A stretch of DNA of 64,000 nt from G965213525 sp965213525 (GTDB lineage: Bacteria > Actinomycetota > Acidimicrobiia > Acidimicrobiales > Poriferisodalaceae). Positions 25,440 through 32,969 of the stretch are shown in pieces. Made by a program: the position numbers and the translations under genes. Positions within the stretch are counted from its first letter, which is position 1. Every line of letters begins with the position of its first letter. Below the pieces are notes generated by a model that saw only the letters and a program-made list of their open reading frames with translations, did no database searches and was not told the DNA's origin. Where the stretch lies: NCBI GenBank assembly GCA_965213525.1, contig OZ243889.1, positions 1,798,001-1,862,000 of the forward strand, in the 5' to 3' direction.

Positions 25440-25560
25440 CACCCCCCAGCTCAGCTGCCCCAGCGGCCAGCGGCTTCGCTCACCCCCCAGCTCAGCTGCC
25501 CCAGCGGCCAGCGGCTTCGCTCACCCCAGCTCAGCTGCCTCAGCCGTCAGCGGCTTTGCC
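25440..25560. repeat. 41-bp tandem repeat overlapping the 3' end of the ketosynthase-DUF35 gene
   Basis: Two identical 41-nt copies (25440-25480, 25481-25521) are followed by a diverged 39-nt copy (25522-25560) that encodes the last 13 residues of the upstream gene. The extra copies lie past its stop codon. Confidence 0.85.
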
Positions 25561-26948
25561 TTCCAGAAGTAGTCGTGGACGCCGTCGGCGGTGAACAGCC
25601 GACGGAACGTCATCTGCACCCGGCCACCGATGCGCACGTCCGACGGGTCGACGTCGGTCATCTCGCACTGGAAGCGCCCTCCGCCGTCGAAGTCGACGAC
25701 GGCGGCGATGACCGGCGGCGACAGGCTGAAGGCCAGGCGATCGACGGTGAAGGTGACGACGGTTCCGGGCACGTCGGCCATGGGGATCGGCTCCATGTCG
25801 TCGACGGTGCCGCCCTGCCACGAGACGCGACGGGGCGGCAGGTGGACCGCACCGGTGGAGCGATCTCGGCTGCCGACGAAGCCGAACTTCCAGTCCTCAC
25901 GACGCAGCGCCGGTGGCGCCGCCGGACGCTCGGGATCGGGCCGACGGGGGGGCTCGCGGTCGAGCATGCCCCGCCAGGTGAGGAACAGGGCGTAGTCGAG
26001 CGAGTCGTCGCCGGCGGCGATCTGCTCGGCCACCGGCTCGTCGACCCGGTAGGCATCGATCGCCTCGGTGGTGCGCAGCACCACGACGTCACAGCCATCG
26101 GCCAGGCAGACCACGGCGATCGTCTCGCCGGGCCCGGCCTGGTCGAGCACCGAGGCCAGCGCCAGCAGCGGGTGGGCGGCCCCGCACACCCCGATGCGCT
26201 CGGACAGGTCACTCGCCACCTCGCCACCCAGGCCGCCCGCCACCCGCCCCGCCGAGCGCACCGCCCGCCCCGACAGCCCGGTCACCACCGAGCGGGTCAC
26301 CTCTGAGGCGTCGATGCCCGCCGAGGTCAACGCCCGTTCGACCGCCGCCTCGACGAGGGGGGCATAGGCGTGCTCGGCGAAGCGCTCCTCCCACATCTTC
26401 GACGCCGCTGACCCTGGCACCCGCCAACGGTCGAGGAACTCCGCAGTGGCCGATCCGTGCCCGACCAGCTCGGCGATCACCGGCGCGTCGGGGCTGTCGT
26501 CGGCCACCAGCACCGCAGCGGCGCCGTCACCGTTGTTGGCCTCATCTGATGATCCGGGCAGCCCGGTGCGGACATCAGAGGCGCAGACCATCGTGGCCGA
26601 ACCGCCGTCCAGGGCCGACAGCGCCATCCCGATGCCCGAGCGCACCGAGCCGACGGCGTCGAAGGCGACGACGCCCTGGTCGAGCAGCAGCGCAGCGTGC
26701 ACCGCGGTGGCGTTGGTCTTGTCGAGGTAGGGCGGGGCGGTGGTGGCGAGCACCAGCGAGGCCGGACGCGCCGGCGTCGAGCGAAGCAACCGCCGAGCGG
26801 CCTCGGTGGCCATGGTGGTGGCGTCTTCGTCGAAGGAGGCAACGGCACGGGTGCCCCGCCCACCCCCCTGCCCCAGCGCGGCGGTGATCGCCGAGCGCTG
26901 CAGGCGGTGGTGGGGCACGTAGGCCCCGTAGGCGACGATGCCTCTCAT
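25521..26948 (-). CDS. Ketosynthase III/HMG-CoA synthase-like protein fused to DUF35 OB-fold
   Basis: A 475-aa fusion. Residues 1-330 resemble KAS III/HMG-CoA synthase (IVAYGAYVPHHRL; SLVLATTAPPYLDKTNA; ANNGDGAAAVLVADD), and residues ~350-475 are a DUF35 OB-fold (PGTVVTFTVDRLAF; VIAAVVDFDGGGRFQCEMTD). The position of the active Cys reads FDAVGSVRSGIGMAL and has no Cys, so the first domain is probably non-catalytic. The DUF35 zinc ribbon also lacks its cysteines. It lies upstream of the thiolase and may act as a scaffold or acyl-CoA channel for it, as in thiolase-DUF35 complexes. Confidence 0.8.
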   Translation of the reverse strand: MRGIVAYGAYVPHHRLQRSAITAALGQGGGRGTRAVASFDEDATTMATEAARRLLRSTPARPASLVLATTAPPYLDKTNATAVHAALLLDQGVVAFDAVGSVRSGIGMALSALDGGSATMVCASDVRTGLPGSSDEANNGDGAAAVLVADDSPDAPVIAELVGHGSATAEFLDRWRVPGSAASKMWEERFAEHAYAPLVEAAVERALTSAGIDASEVTRSVVTGLSGRAVRSAGRVAGGLGGEVASDLSERIGVCGAAHPLLALASVLDQAGPGETIAVVCLADGCDVVVLRTTEAIDAYRVDEPVAEQIAAGDDSLDYALFLTWRGMLDREPPRRPDPERPAAPPALRREDWKFGFVGSRDRSTGAVHLPPRRVSWQGGTVDDMEPIPMADVPGTVVTFTVDRLAFSLSPPVIAAVVDFDGGGRFQCEMTDVDPSDVRIGGRVQMTFRRLFTADGVHDYFWKAKPLTAEAAELG

Positions 26949-27045
26949 CGATGCGACTCCCCCGTCGGTGGACGGGGCCGGACACTAGTGGTGCGTCGTG
27001 ACCTCACGGCCGGGAACGGTCTCGGCCCCCTCGTGGCGTCGACGC

Positions 27046-27315
27046 TCAAAGACCGGGATCGGGGGCGGTCATCTCGTGGACGAAGGCCCGGAGGCGGTCG
27101 ACGGCGTCGTCATCGGGGCGGCGCCGACGGGCCAGGCTGGCCTTGAGGTCGAGGTAGGTGTCGGCTGACATCCCGCAGTCCCGGCAGACCTCGAGGTGAG
27201 CGGCGACCTCGGCTGCGGTGCGGTCGTCGAGCTCAGCGTCGAGGTACAGCTGCAGGACCGCCGCCACCCGCCGACACTCCGCAGGCGGGCGACGCAACCA
27301 CCGCGTCGCCATCAT
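27046..27315 (-). CDS. Zinc-dependent anti-sigma factor (RsrA-like)
   Basis: An 89-aa ZAS-domain protein. It has AECRRVAAVLQLYLDAELD then HLEVCRDCG, so the Cys and HxxxCxxC residues that bind Zn in RsrA are all present. RsrA-type proteins release their sigma factor when oxidised. The ATG overlaps the sigma gene stop as ATGA, so the two are made in matched amounts. The protein is soluble, with no membrane helix. Confidence 0.88.
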   Translation of the reverse strand: MMATRWLRRPPAECRRVAAVLQLYLDAELDDRTAAEVAAHLEVCRDCGMSADTYLDLKASLARRRRPDDDAVDRLRAFVHEMTAPDPGL

Positions 27316-27878
27316 GCGCCGCCCCTCCTCGTCACCCCGGCCGACTCGAGCTGGGTCCGCATGCGGCGTCGGGCCCGGTGCAGTCGACTCATGACGGTTC
27401 CGACGGGCACGCCGAGCGCATCGGCTGCCTCGGCGTAGGAACGCCCCTCGATGTCGACCAGCTCCACGACCCGGCGGAAGCGGCCCGGCAGATCGGCCAG
27501 CGCCCGTTCGACCTCGGCGTCAAAGGTGGGGTCGACGACGACGGATTCGGGCCGGCCCGACAGCTCGGGGTCCTCGAGGCCGCGCTCGAAGGTCGCATCG
27601 GGGTCATCGAGCAAGCCGGGACGGCGCCGCCGGACGCGGTTGACCTGGGCGTTGCGCATGATGGTGAGCAGCCACGCCCTCGGGTGGCGGCCGTCGAAGC
27701 CGTCGATGCCCCGGTAGGCCCGCAGCAACGTGTCCTGGACGAGGTCCTCGGCGTCAGGAGCGCTGCGGGTGAGCGACCAGGCGACGCGTGAGAGCACGGC
27801 CAGCTCGGGCTCGACCAGCTGCGCGAACCGGGTGGCCGCATCGGGGGTGGGGCGCTCCGTCGCCATCAGGGTGGCCAC
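27312..27878 (-). CDS. ECF RNA polymerase sigma factor (SigR/SigH-like)
   Basis: A 188-aa ECF sigma factor. Region 2 has AEDLVQDTLLRAYRG and HPRAWLLTIMRNAQVNRVRRRR; region 4 has DIEGRSYAEAADALGVPVGTVMSRLHRARRRM. It pairs with the RsrA-like gene just downstream. A GGAAT-N18-GTT promoter immediately upstream matches the SigR/SigH consensus and implies autoregulation. The start may be GTG 27878 or ATG 27866. Confidence 0.93.
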   Translation of the reverse strand: MATLMATERPTPDAATRFAQLVEPELAVLSRVAWSLTRSAPDAEDLVQDTLLRAYRGIDGFDGRHPRAWLLTIMRNAQVNRVRRRRPGLLDDPDATFERGLEDPELSGRPESVVVDPTFDAEVERALADLPGRFRRVVELVDIEGRSYAEAADALGVPVGTVMSRLHRARRRMRTQLESAGVTRRGGA

Positions 27879-27887
27879 CCTGGCACG

Positions 27888-27913
27888 AACCCCGACGGTG
27901 CGGACACCATTCC
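27888..27913 (-). promoter_or_regulatory. SigR/SigH-type promoter of the sigma gene
   Basis: On the minus strand GGAAT (27913-27909) and GTT (27890-27888) are separated by exactly 18 nt, the consensus spacing of oxidative-stress ECF promoters. The predicted transcription start lies within a few nt of the first start codon. Confidence 0.7.
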
Positions 27914-27945
27914 GCCGACGTCGTCAGCGCGAGGACGGGCCCAGC

Positions 27946-28563
27946 TCAGCCGGCGTAGTAGGGGTTCTCGCCCGAGGCGTGATCGGTGACGTCGATGACC
28001 TGGCGGACCCCGGGGAGGGCCTCGGTGAGGGTCTGTTCGATGCCGGCCGCCACGGTCGCCCTGCTCATGGCGCAGCCCTGGCACCCGCCACCCAGACGGA
28101 CGTACACGTCGCCGTCGTCGACGCCGATGAGCTCGGCGAAGCCGCCGTGGGCGGCGATGGCCGGGTTGATCCGCTGCTCGAGCAGCGCACGCACGTCGTC
28201 AGCGAGATCGCCGGTGAGCTCGAGCTCTGCCGGCTCGGGGATCGTCGGCCGGTTCGGGTTCTTCAGCACCAGGCCCGACTGCCCGGGCGCCGACGGCAGG
28301 TCGAGGGTGGCGCCCCGCAGCTTGTCGAGATCGTCGAGGGGTACCAGCACCGGCAGACCGGCATCGATCAGAGCCTCGTCCTCGGCGCGCTCGCCGAGCA
28401 CCTCGAAGGCGAGGTCATAGGTGTAGTCGACGCCTCGCACACCGGTCACCTCGATGCGCAGCGCCAACGAGTCGCCGTCGGCCTCGCCGTCGCGCAGGGC
28501 GTTGATCTTGTCCAGAGCCGCCCCGGAGATCGTGAGCACGGGCTCGACGTCGGTCGTGGTCAT
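27946..28563 (-). CDS. nfuA: NfuA-like Fe-S cluster carrier
   Basis: A 205-aa protein with a degenerate A-type (HesB/IscA-like) N-terminal domain and a C-terminal NifU domain with the CxxC of LGGGCQGCAMSRATVA. NfuA proteins bind a 4Fe-4S cluster between two subunits and deliver it to apo-enzymes. The A-type domain lacks the usual three cysteines, as in other NfuA proteins. ATG 28563 has TAGCCT 8 nt upstream. It lies next to the sigma/anti-sigma pair, consistent with thiol or Fe-S stress. Confidence 0.9.
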   Translation of the reverse strand: MTTTDVEPVLTISGAALDKINALRDGEADGDSLALRIEVTGVRGVDYTYDLAFEVLGERAEDEALIDAGLPVLVPLDDLDKLRGATLDLPSAPGQSGLVLKNPNRPTIPEPAELELTGDLADDVRALLEQRINPAIAAHGGFAELIGVDDGDVYVRLGGGCQGCAMSRATVAAGIEQTLTEALPGVRQVIDVTDHASGENPYYAG

Positions 28564-28571
28564 GGCACCCG

Positions 28572-28577
28572 AGGCTA
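28572..28577 (-). promoter_or_regulatory. Predicted -10 box of nfuA
   Basis: TAGCCT ends 8 nt before the nfuA ATG, predicting an almost leaderless mRNA. Confidence 0.45.
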
Positions 28578-28627
28578 CCGGCGGGCCGGCGCCGCCGCCC
28601 TGGCCGTCCCTGCGATCGCTCCGGGCA

Positions 28628-29569
28628 TCACGCCGTGGCGTCGAGCCCGACACGCAGGAGCTCGGTGCGCAGGATCTCGGCCAACTCGACGGGGCGGTCG
28701 CCCTGCACGCTGTGGCCGGCCCCGTCGACCACGTCGACCCAGGCCCCGGGTCGTCGGCGCACGAGCTCGGCGATGTCGTCGTCGTCCACCACGGGCGACT
28801 CGCTGCCACGCACGAGCCGCAGCGGCGCCGGCACCCGTTCGATCACGTCCCACAGCTCGGCCGGTGACGGCCGCTCGACCTCGGCGGCCTCGGCGGCCTC
28901 GCCGCGGTCGTAGCGCCAACGCCACGTGCCGTCGGGAAGCCGGCGGGCGTTGTGGACGATGCCCCTGCGCAACGAGCTCTCGGTGCGTGAGGGGTTGTGC
29001 TCGATCGTGCGGGCCAAGATGGCGGCGAAGTCGGGGAACGACTGGGGGCCAGCGACGAAGTCGTGGATCGCCTTGGCCTTGTCCCGGGTCACCCCCGGGG
29101 TGATGTCGATGACGACGAGGCGCCGGACCAGCTCGGGACGGCGCTCGGCCATCACGGTCGCGGTCAGACCGCCGAGGGACATGCCGACCACGACCTCGGC
29201 CCGGGGCGCCAGCGCGGCCACCACGACGGCGACGTCAGCGGCGAGGGCCACCGGGTCATAGCGCCGGTCGGCGCGCCAGTCCGAGGCGCCGTGGCCGGGC
29301 AGGTCGATGCACAGCGCCGGTTCGCCGAGCGCCAGCATCGTGGTGTCCCAGGTGTGTGCGTTCTGGGCGGAGCCGTGCAGGGCCACGACCCGGGGCTCAG
29401 CCGCCCCCCAGCGCAACGCCCCCACCACCCGGCCGTCGTCGAGCTCGTGCTCGACCCTCGTGAGCACCGGGAGGACGTCGAGGTCGAGCCCCGCCTCAGC
29501 GACGTTGTCGCCCAAGTAGGCGAGCTCGTCGTAGTCGAAGTCACCGGCACAGGGGTCGTTCGAGGTCAC
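28628..29569 (-). CDS. Alpha/beta hydrolase
   Basis: A 313-aa alpha/beta hydrolase. The oxyanion segment is VVALHGSAQNAHTWD, the nucleophile elbow VVVGMSLGGLTATV near residue 141, and the catalytic His is in DGAGHSVQGDRPVEL near the C-terminus. Substrate is not predictable. A TAGCGT box lies 6 nt upstream of GTG 29569. Confidence 0.85.
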   Translation of the reverse strand: MTSNDPCAGDFDYDELAYLGDNVAEAGLDLDVLPVLTRVEHELDDGRVVGALRWGAAEPRVVALHGSAQNAHTWDTTMLALGEPALCIDLPGHGASDWRADRRYDPVALAADVAVVVAALAPRAEVVVGMSLGGLTATVMAERRPELVRRLVVIDITPGVTRDKAKAIHDFVAGPQSFPDFAAILARTIEHNPSRTESSLRRGIVHNARRLPDGTWRWRYDRGEAAEAAEVERPSPAELWDVIERVPAPLRLVRGSESPVVDDDDIAELVRRRPGAWVDVVDGAGHSVQGDRPVELAEILRTELLRVGLDATA

Positions 29570-29575
29570 AGGTCG

Positions 29576-29581
29576 ACGCTA
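29576..29581 (-). promoter_or_regulatory. Predicted -10 box of the alpha/beta hydrolase gene
   Basis: TAGCGT ends 6 nt before GTG 29569 and overlaps the GNAT gene stop codon. Confidence 0.5.
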
Positions 29582-30079
29582 GTGGTGTGTCGGTCGCACC
29601 TCTCTGACCGCGCGCATCGGCACGTGGGCGATGCCATCGACGTCACGCACGGGGCCGCTCGGGGCGAACCCGAGGCCCTCGTACCAGCTCTGCAGGCGGG
29701 CCTGGGCGTCGAGCACCCACGGACCCGGGGTGACTGACAGGACCCGGGTGACGATCGCCGCGGCGAGGCCCCTGCCCCGGCGGTCGTGGCGGGTGGCGAG
29801 ACGTCCGATGCGGGTGGCGCCCGGCTCGACCAACGTGCGGGCTGCGGCGATGACCGCAGCATCAGAGCTCTCATGGGTGCCCCAGGCATCGGGTGGGTCG
29901 GCGATCCACCACCAGAGGGCGCCCGGTTCGACGTCTCGCCCGTCGAGGTCGGCGTACGCGCAGCGCTGCTCGACGACGAACACGTCAGCCCGCAGGCGAA
30001 CGATGTCGTGCACCACCACGGGCGAGAGCTCCTCCACGGGCCCACACCTCACGACCGGGCCGGCACGCGTGGGGCTCAC
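29579..30079 (-). CDS. GNAT N-acetyltransferase
   Basis: A 166-aa GNAT (ElaA-like) enzyme. It has VVHDIVRLRADVFVVEQRCAY at the N-terminus, the acetyl-CoA loop in RIGRLATRHDRRGRGLAAAI, and RLQSWYEGLGFAPSG at the end. The acceptor is unknown. GTG 30079 overlaps the stop of the 51-aa membrane protein as GTGA, so both are translated from one mRNA. Confidence 0.85.
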   Translation of the reverse strand: MSPTRAGPVVRCGPVEELSPVVVHDIVRLRADVFVVEQRCAYADLDGRDVEPGALWWWIADPPDAWGTHESSDAAVIAAARTLVEPGATRIGRLATRHDRRGRGLAAAIVTRVLSVTPGPWVLDAQARLQSWYEGLGFAPSGPVRDVDGIAHVPMRAVREVRPTHH

Positions 30080-30231
30080 AGCAGCATCGACACCACCAGC
30101 AGGACCGGGCCCGCCACCATCGACGCGGCCAGCAGCAACACGACCCAGAAGGTCACCGGGCTGCGGCGACGCAGCGACGGCACGTCGTCGCTGCTCCCAC
30201 CGACGCCGCGGGGGGTGAGACGGCGGCTCAT
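30076..30231 (-). CDS. 51-aa single-helix membrane protein
   Basis: A 51-aa ORF with a basic N-terminal half (RRLTPRG, LRRRSPVTF) and one C-terminal helix (VVLLLAASMVAGPVLLVVSM). Support comes from a perfect-looking leaderless promoter (TAGCAT, 6 nt upstream) and a GTGA overlap with the GNAT gene. Function unknown. Confidence 0.6.
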   Translation of the reverse strand: MSRRLTPRGVGGSSDDVPSLRRRSPVTFWVVLLLAASMVAGPVLLVVSMLL

Positions 30232-30237
30232 GCCTCG

Positions 30238-30243
30238 ATGCTA
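30238..30243 (-). promoter_or_regulatory. Predicted -10 box of the 51-aa membrane protein and GNAT genes
   Basis: TAGCAT ends 6 nt before the ATG at 30231 and overlaps the end of the Nei gene. Confidence 0.5.
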
Positions 30244-31067
30244 GGTCGCCGCTGCACGCGTCGGAGCGGCAGCCGCCCGGCCAGGACCGGGTTGGCAGAC
30301 CGGGCAGTGGTAGCTGGTCCGCGCCGCGATCTCGGTGCGCTCGACGGGGCTGGCACAGACCAGGCAGTGGCTGCGGCGGTAGACGTGCAGGCGCTCGCCC
30401 CGAGGGATGCGCCCGGGTGGCCGACCTGGGTCAGAGGCCGGGACCGTGACGATGCGTCCGAGGCGCTCGCCGATGCGCAGCAGTTCGACGGCGTCGTCCC
30501 ACATCGCGGCCAGGACGTCCTCGCCGAGGCTGCGGGCAGGCGTGGCGGGGTGCACGCCGGCGCGAAAGCACAGCTCGGCGCGGTACACGTTGCCGATCCC
30601 GGCCACCATCGCCTGGTCCAACAGCACCGCACCCACAGCCCGCCGGCTGCGCGCCGCCCGCTCGACGAACCGGCCGGCATCGGCGTCGCGCCGCAGGGGG
30701 TCGGGCCCGAGCCGGTCGAGCACCGCCCCCTCGGCCTCGGGGTCGAGCACCTCACAGGCGGTCGGTCCCGACAGATCCCAGGTGCGCTCTCGGTGCCGAG
30801 GCGCCACCGCAGCTGCCCCCTGGCCTCGGGCACGCCGGTGCGGCGTCGGAAGCGGCCGTAGAGGCCGAGGTGGACGTGCACGCAGGTGTCGTCGAAGCGC
30901 ACGAACAGGTGCTTGCCCACTGCCTCGACGTCGGTGAGGGTGCAGCCGTCGAGGGCGGCGGCCGTCGAGGCGAAGCGGGGTTGGACGGCGGTGCTGCGAA
31001 CGGTCTGCCCCCGCAGGTCGCGCCGCAGCCGCCGGGCGATGCGATGGATGGTGTGACCCTCGGGCAT
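30241..31067 (-). pseudogene. nei: Fpg/Nei-family DNA glycosylase with one frameshift
   Basis: The N-terminal part (MPEGHTIHRIARRL, with catalytic Pro2 and Glu3; EAVGKHLFVRFDD; VHLGLYGRF) is in one frame. From about 30790 the homology continues in another frame (TWDLSGPTACEVLDPEAEG; LLDQAMVAGIGNVYRAELCF; zinc finger CLVC and CPVC). One missing base near GAGAGCGCACC would rejoin a 275-aa protein. It is either a fresh pseudogene or an assembly error. Intact enzymes excise oxidised pyrimidines. Confidence 0.85.
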
Positions 31068-31090
31068 GGCAACGATGACAGCATCCCGAC

Positions 31091-31738
31091 GTGGGCGACC
31101 CCCAGCTGCTGATCTTCGACAACGACGGCGTGCTCGTCGACAGCGAACCGATCGCCAACGCCGTGCTGGTCGAGCTGCTCGATGACCTCGGCCATCCGAT
31201 CGGTCCGGCCGAGGTCACCGACCGGTTCCTGGGGTCGACGCTCGGCGGCGTGCGACTGGCCGTCGAGGCCGAGTCGGGTCGCCGCCTCGCCGAGGACTTC
31301 GAGCATCGCTACCACCAGGCCCTGTTCGTCGCCGTGGACGCCGGCCTGGAAGCCGTACCGGGTGTCGCGACCGCGCTCGACAGGCTCGAGCACCTACCCC
31401 GCTGCGTCGCCTCGGGGGGCAGCCGCGACCGGATCGCCCGCACCCTGGAGCGGGTGGGCCTGCTCGGTCGCTTCGACGCCGGAGCGCTGTACAGCGCCGA
31501 GGACGTCGCCCACAGCAAGCCGGCCCCGGACCTCTTCCTGCACGTGGCGGCCGATCGTGGTGTCGTGGCGGGGTGCTGCGTGGTCGTCGAGGACTCCCCC
31601 GCCGGCGTCCAGGCCGGGCGCGCTGCGGGCATGACCGTCGTCGGCTTCGCCGGGCGCACCCCCGTCGCTCGTCTCGGCGGTGCCGACGTCGTCATCGCCG
31701 ACATGGCCGAGCTGCCCGAGGCGATCGCCGGCCTCTGA
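31091..31738 (+). CDS. HAD-family phosphatase
   Basis: A 215-aa HAD hydrolase of the beta-phosphoglucomutase/phosphatase type. Motif I is LLIFDNDGVLVDSEP (nucleophile Asp near residue 9), motif II CVASGGSRDRI, and motifs III/IV DVAHSKPAPDLFLH and VVVEDSPAGVQAGRAAGM. The cap is the small helical type, so a sugar or nucleoside phosphate is likely. It starts at GTG 31091, divergent from the Nei gene, and its last 47 nt overlap the 3' end of the ABC permease gene. Confidence 0.9.
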   Translation: MGDPQLLIFDNDGVLVDSEPIANAVLVELLDDLGHPIGPAEVTDRFLGSTLGGVRLAVEAESGRRLAEDFEHRYHQALFVAVDAGLEAVPGVATALDRLEHLPRCVASGGSRDRIARTLERVGLLGRFDAGALYSAEDVAHSKPAPDLFLHVAADRGVVAGCCVVVEDSPAGVQAGRAAGMTVVGFAGRTPVARLGGADVVIADMAELPEAIAGL

Positions 31739-32969
31739 GCCCGTGGCGATCGGCAGGCTCTCGACGTGCGCCTCGTCGGTCCTCGGTGTCGCGCCGGCGG
31801 TGGAACGCCTCCACCCATCCGATGCGCGTGCCGGTGCGCAGCACGGTCGAGCGGTACATGTGGCCTCCGAGCGCGACGCCCACCGCGGCCGACCCGGCGA
31901 GCAGCACCGTCGAGGCGATCAGCTCCCACGGGGCGATCGCGCCCTGGGCCACCCGGGCGGGGACGGCCATGGGTGAGGTGAGGGGGAACAGGGTGACCGC
32001 GGTGGCGACGGGGCTGTCGGTGCCCGATCCGATCGACAGCACCGTGACGAGGTAGCCGACGACGACGACCAAGCTGACCGGGGTGGCGGCGGCCTGAGCG
32101 TCCTCGGGGCGCGACGCCAGTGACCCGGCGACGGCGAACAGCACGGCGTAGAGGGCGAAGCCGAGGACGAACCACACCAGGCCGGCGGCGATGGTGGCCG
32201 CCCCCGTCGAGGGCAGCGAGACGTCGTCGACCACGGCGGTCACCCCGAGCGCCACGGCCCCCAGGAGCGCCAGCTGGGCCAGCGCCAGCGTTCCGAGCCC
32301 GAGGATCTTGCCGGCGAGCACCACCCGGGCGGGCACGGCGGCGAGCACCAGCTCGACGACCCGGCTGGTCTTCTCCTCCAAGACGCCGTTCAGGATGGCC
32401 CCACCGAACAGGTTGACGGCGAAGAACAGGGCGATGGTCACGGCGAAGGCGATGACCTGGCGCTCGCTCTCATCGTCGTCGAGCGGGTCGAGCGCTCGTA
32501 TGACCGGAGGCTCCGACGGGGCGAGCAGGGCAGCCCGCTCAGCCGGGTCGAGCCCCTCGACCCGGTCGGTGAGCTCCAGCTCCCCGAGGGCGGCGCCCAC
32601 GACGAGCGCAGCGTCGCCCGACAGCTCCTCCTCGACGAGGATCGAGCGGTCCGCCGCCACGACGACGTCAGCCCCGCCCTCGGTGAGGGCGAAGATCGCT
32701 GCCGCGTCGCCGTCGTCGACGTCGAGCACCTCGAGGTCGACCCCGGCGCCGTCCGAGGCTCGTTCGAGGGCGGGTCGGACCCCCCCGGGGTCGGCGACGA
32801 GCCCGATCGTCACCCCGCCGTCGGAGGAACCGCCGAAGATCACGGGGAGCAACAAGACGGCCAGCACCAGGGCGACGGTCACGACCAGCGTGCCGAGGAA
32901 GGCTCGGCTGCGCACCCGCTCGCGGATCTCCCGCCGGGCGACGATGCCGACCGCCCGCCACTCGTTCAT
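31692..32969 (-). CDS. ABC-2 type transporter permease (NatB-like)
   Basis: A 425-aa permease with an N-terminal helix (GTLVVTVALVLAVLLLPVIF), a large extracytoplasmic domain and five or six C-terminal helices (FAVTIALFFAVNLFGGAIL, the conserved NGVLEEKTSRVVELVLAAVP loop, LFPLTSPMAVPARVA). It matches the NatB/ABC-2 class that exports Na or peptides/drugs. Its ATG overlaps the ATPase stop as ATGA. It extends 47 nt into the HAD gene. Confidence 0.9.
   Translation of the reverse strand: MNEWRAVGIVARREIRERVRSRAFLGTLVVTVALVLAVLLLPVIFGGSSDGGVTIGLVADPGGVRPALERASDGAGVDLEVLDVDDGDAAAIFALTEGGADVVVAADRSILVEEELSGDAALVVGAALGELELTDRVEGLDPAERAALLAPSEPPVIRALDPLDDDESERQVIAFAVTIALFFAVNLFGGAILNGVLEEKTSRVVELVLAAVPARVVLAGKILGLGTLALAQLALLGAVALGVTAVVDDVSLPSTGAATIAAGLVWFVLGFALYAVLFAVAGSLASRPEDAQAAATPVSLVVVVGYLVTVLSIGSGTDSPVATAVTLFPLTSPMAVPARVAQGAIAPWELIASTVLLAGSAAVGVALGGHMYRSTVLRTGTRIGWVEAFHRRRDTEDRRGARREPADRHGLRGRRSPRAARPCRR

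Noticed and set aside
31692..31738. Misassembly at the overlapping ends of HAD and ABC permease genes
   Set aside because: Both 3' ends remain in frame and tail-to-tail overlaps of this size are normal in compact genomes.
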